In this document: piece by piece, positions 25,930 through 36,330 of the stretch | Position numbering within the stretch: the stretch's first letter is position 1 | Layout of the letters: every line of letters begins with the position of its first letter | Assembly: GCF_000346465.2 (NCBI RefSeq) | Contig: NC_034011.1 | Coordinates: 7,470,611 to 7,534,610, forward strand | Source of the DNA: Prunus persica | Taxonomy: Eukaryota > Streptophyta > Magnoliopsida > Rosales > Rosaceae | Direction of reading: 5' to 3' | Length of the DNA stretch: 64,000 nt | Made by a program: the position numbers and the translations under genes | The notes under the pieces: generated by a model | What the model saw: the letters and a program-made list of their open reading frames with translations, nothing else | Told to the model about the DNA's origin: nothing | Database searches by the model: none

Positions 25930-25937
25930 TAGAAAGA

Positions 25938-26580
25938 GTAGAATATTAGGTGAGAATTATATTATCTTCATTTTTTAATAATATTTAAAGAATATTAAAC
26001 ACAATTTTCTCCTTGCTTTATTAAAGTAGACTTTGGACTAAGAATTAATTATCCCCAAATAGATGAGAGCGCATATTTCAATTTCATTTTGCAAAAGAGA
26101 ATTTTTTGATAAAGACATAATACATCTTTTATAATTAGTGTTCGCGACAAAGACTCCACAAATCTTGACCGTCAAAAAGCGTCTTTCCAAAGTGGCTCCC
26201 ACGTGAATCCAACGGCTACCATTTTATGTAGCCCCCACCTGCCACTATTTGGGGAAATCTACGATAAAGTTCCCTAGCCCGTGGCCGTCGTGCGTTCTAA
26301 GCATGGTGCGAGGCCCACGAATCCCGAAACGACGGGTCAGTTTTGTACGTATTTGTTTAGGTCAGAGGTTTCACTGTTTAAAGAAGAAATAAAAATAGAA
26401 TAAAATTTGGTGGGGTCTACAAAGCATCGTCCATGTACTTTGGTTCTGCGGTTTATAACTTCAGATTAGATTTTGTGCGGGCACAAGTTGGAGAACGAAT
26501 CGAACGGCTGGTAATTTCTATGGATGACATCGAACGGATGGGGAGTGGAATAGCATTATGGTATATTCCTCCTAGCGGAC
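25938..26580. other. Intergenic DNA
   Basis: No gene was recognised. The stretch at 26150-26340 is less AT-rich, but no conserved element could be assigned. Confidence 0.4.
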
Positions 26581-26582
26581 AA

Positions 26583-27068
26583 TAAATCTCTAAATGAGCG
26601 TTAGACAGAGACAAAGTACATGTCCAATTGGGCAATATGCTGAATCATAAAGCTGTTTAGTGATTTCGGGGCACATCCAAAGGAAGCTAACAGATGTAAA
26701 TAAAATCAGACAGTCGTCCTGCTACTTTGATTTAGTTGGGTTTGCGTGCTCCCGTGGTTTCTGTTTGTAATATAGTTACTCAACCATTGGAGAAAACGTG
26801 AAAAGAATACAAGGGCCAGAGTCAATGTATTAAGTGATTTCTGAAGGAAGCAGTTCATATTATTCTGATTCCTGAGCATGAATATTGGTGATTTGGTACT
26901 CATGATTTTGTATGTAACACTGTCATTAAGCACAATTTAATATGTTTTCTAAGGAAAAAGTAACTTTATGCACTCCAAGCATACTAATATTCTGCGCACA
27001 TAAATTATACAAACTAAAAGTAGGTGTTCAAAAGAAAACAAGGCAATGTTCAGAAAAAGAGAACCCAT
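26583..27068 (-). repeat. Duplicated NRAMP intron 11 fragment
   Basis: This stretch matches 17193-17812, inside the NRAMP intron between exons at 16829-16924 and 17853-17984, at high identity and in the same orientation. Relative to the source, one block (about 17478-17589) is missing, and 17310-17405 is replaced by about 50 unrelated bases. The copy stops just before exon 11. A direct repeat starting GATGGGGAGTGGAATAGC (22 bases) flanks it at 26537-26558 and 27069-27090. The source carries no such repeat. No exon was copied, so it has no coding value. Confidence 0.85.
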
Positions 27069-27090
27069 GATGGGGAGTGGAATAGCATTA

Positions 27091-27359
27091 AGGTGAAGGA
27101 GTCAAAATCAAGAGAAATCAAAAGCCTTTTTAATAAAGGTGTTCATTTTTGAGAAATCAAGAAACTGTCAGCAAGGGTAAATGATCTATTCCCTTTTTCT
27201 TTTTTCTATTTATGTTCAAAGAGAGTCGGCTAAGATACTTGGTTTATAATGTATGAGTTGTGACTAAAATTCATATTCTAAGCATTAGATGCATGTTTTC
27301 TTCAAAACGTTTTTAAGACAATGCTCCCGAGTCCAATGATTAACATTAGGCAACCGTAA
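27091..27359. other. Intergenic DNA
   Basis: Nothing was recognised in this short spacer between the NRAMP intron copy and the LINE. Confidence 0.5.
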
Positions 27360-29845
27360 CACCCGGTTTTCCCATTAGAGAGTCACAATTCGGAGACAGC
27401 GGAATACAATCATGGGTCTATTTGACAGCAGTAGGATTTGGCATGACAATGAGATGGGTATGGAAACAGTGGTGTTGAGGTATTTTGAGCAACTCTTAAC
27501 CTCACATGGAAACGAGAAGAACTCCCCCATTTTTTATGTGATCGAATCGAAAGTCACTGATTCTATGAATGCCCAGCTACTATCTACGTTTACTGATTCA
27601 TAGATAAAGAAAGCAGTGTTTCATATATCCCACTAAGGCCCCCGAGCCTAACAATATGCCCTCAATATTTTTTCAGAAATTCTGGCGTGTGATAGGCCCA
27701 AAGGTTACAACAGCAATCAAGCTCTTCGTCACCTCGGGCCGTCTCCTCCCCAAAATTAATTTTACCGATGTCACCCTCATTCTCAAGTGAAGAACCTAAC
27801 TCACAAGATTGCAATGTGCTCTATAAGATTGCAAGGAAAGTCATTGCTAATTGTATGAAAGCTATACTTCCCAATATCATCTAAGAAGACCCGATGTCCC
27901 CTACTTGGTCCTGCTATGTGTGGAAGGTCTATAAGCTTTTATCACTAAAAAAAAATAGGGAGGGTTTGCTTCAAGGGATTTATGTGTGTAGAGGGGCCCC
28001 CACTATCATCCATTTACTATTTGCCGATTAAAGTCTCCTGTTTGCTAGGGCAAAAGTGGAGGATTATGACACCATTCATGACATCTTTCTTCAATATGAG
28101 CAAGCCTCTGGTTAGAAAGTAAATTTACAGAAAAGTGCAGTGGGTAGATTATCATGAGTGTTATTTGGGACTTCCGATGCTAATATGTAGAAACAAGGGG
28201 TAGCTCAATCTATTGGAAAGGCAAGCCTAAGTAGCGCATGGAAAGAAATCCTCATAAAAGTGGTAGCTTAATCTATTCCTCTGTATATTATGAGTTGCTT
28301 TCTACTACCCAAATTTGTTTGTGATGATCTTAACATGATAGTGGCTGAATTATGGTGGAATGATACCAACAACAACAACAAGAAAATCCATTGGCTAGCT
28401 TGGGATAAGCTTTGTAGACCCAAAAATGAAGAAGGCTTGGGTTTCCCAAATTTATATGCTCGACCCATTTAACATCTCTACTTGAAATGTCCTAAGACTA
28501 CGTGGTCTATGTTCAGAGAGAAACTCTTATATAACGGGAATAACACTTTTTGCTATTTTCGACCAATAACGCAGTGATACATAGAATAACTTTTTCACGT
28601 GTCATTGTGTTATTGGTCGAAAATAACAAAATAGTGTTATTCCCGTTATAGGTAAGTTTTTTTTTCCTATGTTCACCTAAAGAAGTTGAGCTCATCCGTA
28701 CCATTCCTCCAAGTAATTGACGAACCCAAAAAGTTTTGATTTGGCACTACGATAAATTAAAAAAAAAAAAAGAAAAAAAAAAAGAGTGTTTTACTGCCAA
28801 GAGTGGTTACCACGTGGCCCGTCAAATGCTCACCCCAGCCACTCATGTCATATCCACCTCTACCACCCACTTTATGGAGATGTTATGGCCCGCCATTTGA
28901 AAAGCCCAAGTCCCTGCGAAGGTGCAGTTCTTTAGGTGGCGAGTTTGTCTTTATATCCTTTCCACTCATGCTAATTTGTGGCAGCAACACATTCACATTG
29001 ATCGGCAGTGTTTCTTTTTTGGAGGCGCCCACGAGTCCATCCTTCACATTCTATGTGACTGTCCCTACGCCACTTGTGCCAGAAGCCTCATGCAAAGTCC
29101 GATGCCTTCTGTAGTCGACCACTCACAGTTTCCACGTGACTGGGTTCTGTCCACTGTAGAGGCCCTTAACTATCAAAATTGGCGAAGGTCAAGATGCGTG
29201 GCTGGTCCATATGAAACTCTCTGCTGGAAATGTAAAATCACCCACCCAAGTGTGACAACTAAGCATGCAAGATCGCGCTTGGTGGAATTTTTGTGAGTTA
29301 CTTTTAAACCAAGACAAGATCACCACCCACACCAAATCAAAAAGTGTTGCCCACTGGCTACAGATCTATTTAAGCTGAATGTCGATGGAGCATGGCTAGT
29401 AGACGAAAAGGGAGGGGGGCATGAATAGTGGTGCGTGACTCTCATGGGGCTTTTGTGGCAGGCCCTGTGGTCCTACTTGAAAACGTTTACTCATATTTAC
29501 AAGTGGAGGCACTAGCAGCCAGGGCAAGATTTGTTTTTGCAGTACAAAGGGGTTTAATAATATTTGTTTTGAGAGTGATCTCTTCAGATCGTCTCTACAC
29601 TTGGGAAGTCAATCATGATTATGCTTTACATTTGAGTACCTTGGTTTTCTAGTTTGAGGAACCACCTGATTGTATCACTGATGTTCTTTTCAAGGATTGT
29701 AACTTGTAGTTTTTACGAGTATGATTATAGGGGGATTTTGGGAGGAAGGGGGAGAGAGGGTGCTCTAACGGAGGCAAGGTTCCTTCTTCCGCTTGCAATT
29801 AAGAGAGTATAGCCTACTTTGGTAGTCTGACGACCATACACTTAT
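27360..29845 (+). pseudogene. Degenerate LINE (non-LTR retrotransposon), 5'-truncated
   Basis: Translated fragments in shifting frames follow the order of a plant L1-type ORF2. First is the segment before and within reverse transcriptase (27412-27603, then 'fveilacdrPKG' style sequence to about 27790). Next is the post-RT region 'KKIHWLAWDKLCRPK' (28380-28470). A zinc-knuckle zf-RVT segment with CDCPYATCARS follows (28922-29160), then an RNase H-like start 'KLNVDGAW' (about 29370-29395) and its end (to about 29710). Stop codons and frameshifts are frequent, so it is inactive. Its 3' UTR is interrupted at 29846 by a solo LTR and resumes at 31611. The 5' end is truncated within ORF2. Confidence 0.85.
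28530..28650. mobile_element. Fold-back MITE inside the LINE, 121 bp
   Basis: Two arms of about 40 bases, beginning TATAACGGGAATAACACT, pair as inverted repeats (28530-28571 with 28610-28650). They contain a common core of 'ttcgaccaataac' and enclose about 38 bases. The ends TATAACGGG and CCCGTTATA suggest a TA target as in Tc1/mariner-type MITEs, but this is not certain. It interrupts the LINE between the RT tail and the zinc-knuckle segment. Confidence 0.75.
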
Positions 29846-31605
29846 TGATCAGTGCATAATTATATATCATTTTGGACCCTTCTAACTTATGATTTGGTTA
29901 TGTTTTTGAGTTAAACTTGTGCTTTTAATTTCTTTTGTTTTTGTCATTCAATTAATTAAGATTTAGGTAGCAATGGTAGCTTTGGGTAGGAAAATGTGCA
30001 AAATTGTGCAAAATTGTGCAAACTGAGCTAGAAATTTGTTTTTGCCTTAACTCCTTCCTCCGACCTTGGATTGACCCAAATAACATGTAGTTGGAAAGAT
30101 GACATTCTAAACTTCAAGATGGACAACTCAAAGTCCTCAGTTGCTTAAGGGAATCCCAATTCGTGAGCCTATGAAGTTACTAGTCATGCTGACCTAAGAA
30201 TGACTTGATTGTTGCTTGGTCATGATGAGCTATGAATGAGCTATGGATTCTGGTAGGATTTGTTGGTGAAGTGCAGTAGCCAAATAAGAAAAGAAACTGA
30301 TTTTCAATTGCATTGGTATGTTAGGTAAGGTTGGTGAAGTGAGTGTTGTAGGTGAAAGCCATACTCAATTCATATTTCTCATTTCCTTCTCCAATAAATA
30401 CCACTTCCATTCCACACCAAAATGAACCACATCCTGGGATTCATACTCCCACAATTCATCCATCCTTCATAAATCATCCTCAAATAATCCCATCATTCCC
30501 CAAACACATTCAAAAATGCAATCAATCGAAAGCTCTAAACAGCCCCAAATCACCAAAACTATCCCAACAAGCCTCTCTTCCATTTCCTTAGGAATTTCCT
30601 CTTTCTCAGCCATCACCACTCACTCAAACTCATCCCAAATCACCTCTTTAACCTTCATACATCCTTCTAGATGTGGGGAAGCTCTTGAAGAAGCATTGGA
30701 CACCACAAGAACTTCATAAAATGGTTTTTCTACTCTTATTGCATTCATTATGTTTTCTCATTTCGGTTTAAGTTTCTTTTCCATTATGAGTAGCTAAATT
30801 CATAACTAGGGCTTCGATGTAACCTAACATGAATATTCTGGGTTTATAAATTTCAAGTTTCAAGTTTGATTCATGATTCATGTTCTTATTCATTATGCCT
30901 ACCTGCCTATATGCTAATCCGAATGCCTAGCTACCATTCAGATTTGTGTATCTTGGTTGAAATTAAGAGTAGACACCATATACCTTAATTCGAATTCAAC
31001 TATGAATAGGAAGAGTATGTATGGACATTCGACAACAGGGATTAGATATATTTGCTTGTTTAAAACATTCTTCTATGCTTAATGGATTTCTAATGCTTAA
31101 TTTAAGTTTGACAACAAGGATTTAATTAGGGAATTATGATCTTAATTAGGGAATTAGGAATACAAGGTTAGGACCAGACACCATGGCTTAAATATACTTT
31201 AGCTAGAATCAATCTTTGAATCTGAATTAGGCTTGTCCCTTGAATCCTTATAACCTTAAATTGGATTGTTATGGTGAATCGAATGCCCTAGTCTCAAAAT
31301 TTATTTTCCAACCCGTAAGACCACTCTTTGTTACACTTGTTTACTTGTTCTCATTTGCAATTTCATTTTGTTCATTTGTTTTCACAATCACAAGCACTCT
31401 CACTTCAAATTCCAATTTCATTTTGCTTCATTTGTTTTGAAACTCAATACCACTTTAAAATATGTTTTAGACTTAACTTCTTGTTTCTAGAATTGGGTAA
31501 TCTAAGTACATAATTAATCTGAACTTCTCAATCCTCGTGGGTACGATCTCGTACTTGTCTTGCTATACTACTAATTGGCCCGTACAATTGCAAGTTAACA
31601 CAACA
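29846..31605 (+). mobile_element. Solo LTR, 1760 bp, nested in the LINE 3' UTR
   Basis: The element starts TGATCAGTGCATAA and ends GTTAACACAACA, so it has the TG...CA ends of an LTR. Perfect 5-base target duplications, CTTAT, lie at 29841-29845 and 31606-31610. No internal retrotransposon domain or second LTR is present, so this is a solo LTR left by recombination. The 3' part has the 'cctcgtgggtacgatctcgtact' segment typical of the U5 of plant Gypsy elements. Small ORFs inside (30352-30719, 31240-31513) are chance. A diverged relative lies at 1-1200. Confidence 0.9.
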
Positions 31606-31610
31606 CTTAT

Positions 31611-31693
31611 TTGGTGTAGAGATACTCGCTTAATCCTCCAGGATACAACTCGATTTTTGTACTTGTTTCATTCATCTTCATCAATAAAAAAAA
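31611..31693 (+). mobile_element. LINE 3' end with poly(A), continued
   Basis: After the solo LTR's target duplication the LINE 3' UTR resumes and ends '...ttcatcttcatcaat' followed by a short A run (31686-31693). This closes the insertion that begins at 27360. Confidence 0.7.
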
Positions 31694-31929
31694 CTATTGC
31701 CTTCATGTAAAATAAAAATAAAAAAATTGATGCTTTAGACATTTATTAAATGCTAACTTTTTTTTTCTTATTTATTTATTTATTTATTTAGAGAGGGAGC
31801 ATTTATGTTGAGTTAAAAAATGATTAAATCATTTAAGACTCTCTAAATTAGGGAGTAGAGTTGGAGTAGAAATTTTATAGAGAGCTCTTAAAACAACTTT
31901 ATATTGTGTCTTATATATATATATTGGCA

Positions 31930-32075
31930 ACGAGGTCTAACACTGTGGAAAAGGGCCTTAACTTGTAGATTAGAGGTCTCAAGTTCGAACCACATGGCCT
32001 CTTGGTTGTGTGTGTGAGGTCAACCCCTCCTTCTAGTTTAGGCTATCGCTTGTACTAAAAATAAAAATAAAAACT
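31930..32075 (+). mobile_element. tRNA-derived SINE
   Basis: The sequence has 'ggtctaacactgtgg' (box A-like), then 'gaggtctcaagttcgaacc' (box B), then a 'tgtgtgtgaggtcaacccc' body and an A-rich tail with AAAAAT repeats at 32057-32073. The order and spacing fit a plant SINE in + orientation. Confidence 0.6.
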
Positions 32076-32159
32076 TTATAGTGTTTTTAGCTAAATTTTA
32101 ACTAAGAGATAACTAGGTTTTTTTTTAAACGCTTTCAAACCCGAAACCAAAACCTAGCC

Positions 32160-32815
32160 TCCCTTCAACGCTGCAACAAGCAGAAGATGTCGCTTATGCC
32201 CTTCCTCCTTTCTCCGCCTCCTCTCTTATCCACTTTCCTCCTTCACCTCTTCTTTTCTCCTATTCCCTCTTCCCTTTCAACCTTTCTCTCTTCGAATTTC
32301 TAGGGGTTTTTTGTTTGTTGTCATAAATTTTTAGGTTGTAGCAGTTTCGGTGATATACCATGTCCCCACTTTGGCGGGAGCGACTGCAGTAGTGGTGGCG
32401 GGCCTTCAATTTTGTTTTTGTTTTTAGGTATGCCTTCTTCCAAGTCTTAGTTGTGGGCTTGGCTTACCTTTTTTTGGGTGTGAACTATAGTGTTGAATAA
32501 GCGCATCAACGCTTTTGAGTTTGATACTTGTTTATGACCTTTATGCAGTATAGTTTTTGTTTGTAGTTTGGGTTGTGAGGTATTACACTTAGTTTTTCCA
32601 GACAGACATTTATGCCGGACTATCCTTGGCTCTATGTGGCTTTGTATACTGTATGAGTATGTTGCCAAGAAATCCTCTATATTGGTTGTAACTCCTTTGT
32701 GGGTGGTGATTTTTATCATTTTGTGTGGATAGTTGTAGTTGCTATTATATTTGTACTGCCCTCATGGTGTAATTTATGAATGCAATCTCTCTACCGTTTG
32801 ATAAAAAAAAGACTA
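32160..32815 (+). mobile_element. Retroposon-like repeat, family B, copy 1
   Basis: This non-coding block aligns with 60925-61680 on the same strand. Shared segments are a pyrimidine-rich start, 'ttctaggggtttt' or 'ttctgagggt', 'ggcgg.agcgactgcagtagtgg', 'gtctgccttcttgcaagccttagttgtgggc' and 'aataagcgcatcaac.cttttgagtt'. It ends near 32810 with '...ctaccgtttgataaaaaaaa', a tail typical of a LINE-type 3' UTR. No protein domain was seen. Confidence 0.6.
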
Positions 32816-33136
32816 AATTTAAATATATAAAAAATAATATCATGATTGTAGATGCTCTAATACAAACTTTTAACAATGTAGAATTAATTAATATAGAAAA
32901 GTTGATATTGATCCAAATTCCTATTGAGGAGTTAGGTTTAATCCTCGAATTTGGTGACTTTGATCCAAGTCCTTTGACTTTTGTGCCACATAGAATTACA
33001 TTCCTTTTTTAATATTTTATTATGTAATTTTATTATTTACTATTTATTTTAAAATTATTTTTTATTCCAATGTTACTCCTTATGACTTGAATCGGGTAAT
33101 AGTCATCTATGTCATATTGCCTATTGCCTATTGCAT

Positions 33137-33171
<35 letters not shown>

Positions 33172-33706
33172 TATTTTCGACAATGTGTCATAGTATTTTA
33201 TGTACCTTTTTGTAATAGGTAACATACAATTTGATTTTGTCTATTTTCGTATCTAACTTATAGGTAGTCTTTTAATTTATGTTCCTAACTTATAGGTAAC
33301 ACGTTTTATCACTAAGTATTTTTCGTTGCTAATAATAACACTATTTACCTATTTGTCAGGTACATAATTTAATGTGGGTGTTTGTCTGATCGATTGGTAT
33401 AATATGTGGGTCTTTACTTTTTATTAATTAAATTGTATTTTATCCATATATTAGGAATATTATCAAAGAAATAATTTAAATTTTAAATTCTGAAATTCAA
33501 TTACAAGGAAATAATGCATTAAATTTAGATTTTCAATGTGTTTTCCTTATTTATCTCAAAGAGTAAAATCGACACAATAAAAAAAAGTAATAAATCTCAA
33601 AGGACCTACATCTAAAACAAAAAACGCGAGGACTAAACCCAATGACAGCTAATCGTTTTGGACCTAAATCTAAAAAGCCCTAATTAATAAAATATGTTAC
33701 ATGCTA
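32816..33706. other. AT-rich intergenic DNA
   Basis: Contains an (AT)n run near 33139-33170 and no recognisable gene or element ends. Confidence 0.5.
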
Positions 33707-33998
33707 TCTATATATATATATATAAAGCAAAAGGCAGAGAATGGTGAAACATTCAAAATACCAAAAAATGCCCTTGGTTAATGCAAACATTAAGAATTAA
33801 AATTATTAATTAAATGAGGATAATATGGTAAATTCACAATTTTTCATATTAAAAAAATTAAAATTAAAAGAAAATTCAGATAATTGATCCTATTTTTATG
33901 GAACACAACTATCCATTATCTTTTTTAATTCTAAAATAAATTTAAATTTTTTTAAAAAAAGCCTCTCGCAGGCGCAAAAGCGCGTGCAGAGAGGCTAG
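33707..33998 (+). mobile_element. Non-autonomous Helitron, 292 bp
   Basis: It begins TCTATATATATA and ends CTAG, and is inserted between A (33706) and T (33999), as expected for Helitrons. The 3' end carries a strong GC-rich hairpin at 33961-33995: GCCTCTC...GAGAGGC stem, a second GCGC/GCGC stem and an AAAA loop. The last base of the hairpin is the C of CTAG. The interior is AT-rich and non-coding, so the element depends on a helicase supplied elsewhere. Confidence 0.85.
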
Positions 33999-34920
33999 TT
34001 ATTAATCATGTGAATTACATTGAAGCTTAAAATTATTAATCAACTAATAATAATTATTGACACTAACACCTCTTAAGATTTTTGGTGTTTTCACAAAATT
34101 CCTTGACGTTTTTGAAATTACACTAACACCCATGAGGTCTCACATGGCTTTTCAAAAAACCCAGTTTCATTAATTTTCCACCTAAAAATTGTTGATGTGA
34201 GTTGTAACTCTGAGTTGGGAGCTTTGATCAAGTATGTAAGTTGTAAGCAGATATTCAACCTCTCCGATTTTAATTCTACTAAATACTAGTGTCCAATAAT
34301 CACTATCTGGAGAAATTATTGGCCCTAATAATATATGAGGATGCTAATATCTTTCTGTTCTTTTGATAACTTTGAGAAAACAAAAATTAAAAATGAGTAC
34401 TTAAACATGATCTAGGACTTAAGGCCCACAAAAAAAAAAGAGGCAATTGTATATAAACTTTAAGTTTAGGCTGAAATTAAACTCAAGACAACTTAAATTT
34501 GGAACTTAAACTATTATAGTCACTGATTGGAAAAAAAAAAAAAGAAAGAAAGAAGAAAAGTATTCAATTATTTCGAATGTCTTGTGCATTAGAATATAAT
34601 TACATATGACATGCATTATAGAAAGTTCCAAAATTCTTGCAGTAGAACTTACCCATATAGTTGATGACAGTTAAGCTATAAAAACAAAAGTAAAATTGGC
34701 TAAAAATAATCTTTTTTTACAATTCTAAAATAGCCCCTTCTTGCATTAAAGAGGCATAAGGACAATAAAGAGAAAACTATAGGGACAACAAAGAGACACT
34801 ATATAGGACCGAAACTATTATAGAATAAAAGTTGTGAAAAGTGACTTAGGATTGGGATCTAAAAGGGTTTTTCTAGATAGTAAATATTTACCTCTATCTT
34901 GAAGGGATTTACCTATACAG
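33999..34920. other. Intergenic DNA downstream of the CIPK gene
   Basis: AT-rich sequence with A runs. The bases near 34700-34920 probably hold the CIPK 3' UTR. No other feature was recognised. Confidence 0.5.
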
Positions 34921-36330
34921 TTAATAACAGTTAAGATTTTCAACCTTATTTAGTTCACACTCATTTTCTTCACCTTGCCAAGTCCAGACAATGTCCTTGA
35001 GTGCAGGCCTCACATCCTCCTCACAAAACTTGGTGTACTCAAGAGTGTCACCGGCCAATTTTGAGAACTTCACCACCTCCACTTCCGTCGCCACCTGAAA
35101 CAACTCCGCTGACACAGCCAACTTCCCCTTCCTCCCCTCCTTTTTCCCTTGCAATTTCACCTTGAATTCCTTCTCAGACACCACTCTAAAATTCAACCTC
35201 TCCGCCACCACCCGCAGCTTCGCCATGATCGCGGAGGCAGAGCACTTGGACGTGAACATCGACCCGGATTTCCTCTTGTCCTCGAACATGTTCGACAAGT
35301 CAAACCCGGATGACATGGACGATATCAATTCGAAAGCATTGAAAAATGGTGGAGATGATGATGAATATTTTGTAGTACTAGTAGTAATGCTACCACTTCT
35401 TGACCTACCCAAATTTCCAATTCTATCATCCTTTTTGTTTTGATCGTTTTCAATGGAATTGGGAACCCCAATTGGCCTAGGAAAATTTGAACCCTTTTGA
35501 AACCAAGGATCCCTCATTATCTCCTGAAACGAAATTCTCTTTTCCGGGTCAACAACCAAAACCTTTTTTATCAACAACCTTGCCTCCCCTGAAATCCAAG
35601 GTGGAAATTCATACTCAGCTTTGAAAACCTTCGTATAAGTTCTCATCACATTCTCATCTAGAAATGGCAAGTAGCCGGCAAGAAAAACAAAGAGAACAAC
35701 CCCACAAGACCATATGTCTGCCTTTGCTCCATCATACCCTTTTTTCCTCAAAATCTCAGGCGCCACGTAAGCCGGCGTGCCACACTGCGTGTGAAGCATA
35801 CCGTCGCTCCAATGATGCTCTGGTAACGCTGACAATCTGAAATCGGAGACCTTCAGATCTCCATTTTTATCCAGAAGAAGGTTTTCTGGCTTTAGGTCGC
35901 GGTGTGAGACACCGCGACTGTGACAAAATTCAATAGCGCTTACGAGTTGTTGAAAGTACTTTCTAGCCACGTCTTCCTTGAGTTTCCCTTCGAATACCTT
36001 GTTGAACAATTCACCACCTGTTACGTGCTCCATAACGAAGAAGATCTTGGTTTTCGTGGCCATAACTTCTTTTAATTCAACAATGTGGGGGTGGCGAACT
36101 AAGTGCATGATACAAATTTCGCGCTGTATTTGCTCCATGAGGCCTTCGTTTTTGATGTGGTCTTTGTTTATCACTTTGATGGCTACACTTTCATTTGTGA
36201 TGAGGTTTCTTCCATGGTAGACTTTGGCAAAGGTGCCTAGTCCTAGAAGCCTTCCCATCTCATACTTGTCAAATAGAATGTTTCTTGGTGACTTGGGACA
36301 CAGCTGTTGCCCTAACTCTTGTTCCTGCAT
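34921..36330 (-). CDS. CBL-interacting protein kinase (CIPK5/25-like), intronless, DFG changed to DFR
   Basis: CIPKs are SnRK3 Ser/Thr kinases activated by calcineurin B-like Ca2+ sensors, and they act on ion transporters and stress signalling. The single 469-aa frame shows the glycine loop GLGTFAKVY (30-38), the VAIK lysine (Lys52), the helix C Glu71, HRDLKPEN (143-150), an activation segment ending APE (190-192), the NAF/FISL motif FFNAFELI (329-336) that binds CBL proteins, and a C-terminal PPI-type region (about 365-400). The DFG motif at 163-165 reads DFR: the AGA codon at 35836-35838 would need one base change to GGA. The metal-binding Asp163 is kept. Lack of introns is normal for one CIPK clade. 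Catalytic activity is uncertain; all else looks intact. The exact family number cannot be fixed by eye. Confidence 0.93.
   Translation of the reverse strand: MQEQELGQQLCPKSPRNILFDKYEMGRLLGLGTFAKVYHGRNLITNESVAIKVINKDHIKNEGLMEQIQREICIMHLVRHPHIVELKEVMATKTKIFFVMEHVTGGELFNKVFEGKLKEDVARKYFQQLVSAIEFCHSRGVSHRDLKPENLLLDKNGDLKVSDFRLSALPEHHWSDGMLHTQCGTPAYVAPEILRKKGYDGAKADIWSCGVVLFVFLAGYLPFLDENVMRTYTKVFKAEYEFPPWISGEARLLIKKVLVVDPEKRISFQEIMRDPWFQKGSNFPRPIGVPNSIENDQNKKDDRIGNLGRSRSGSITTSTTKYSSSSPPFFNAFELISSMSSGFDLSNMFEDKRKSGSMFTSKCSASAIMAKLRVVAERLNFRVVSEKEFKVKLQGKKEGRKGKLAVSAELFQVATEVEVVKFSKLAGDTLEYTKFCEEDVRPALKDIVWTWQGEENECELNKVENLNCY

Noticed and set aside
30352..31513. Several 60-80 residue ORFs
   Set aside because: They lie in the solo LTR, overlap in different frames and have no domain.
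35162..36220. ORFs on the + strand opposite CIPK
   Set aside because: Antisense shadows of the kinase frame.
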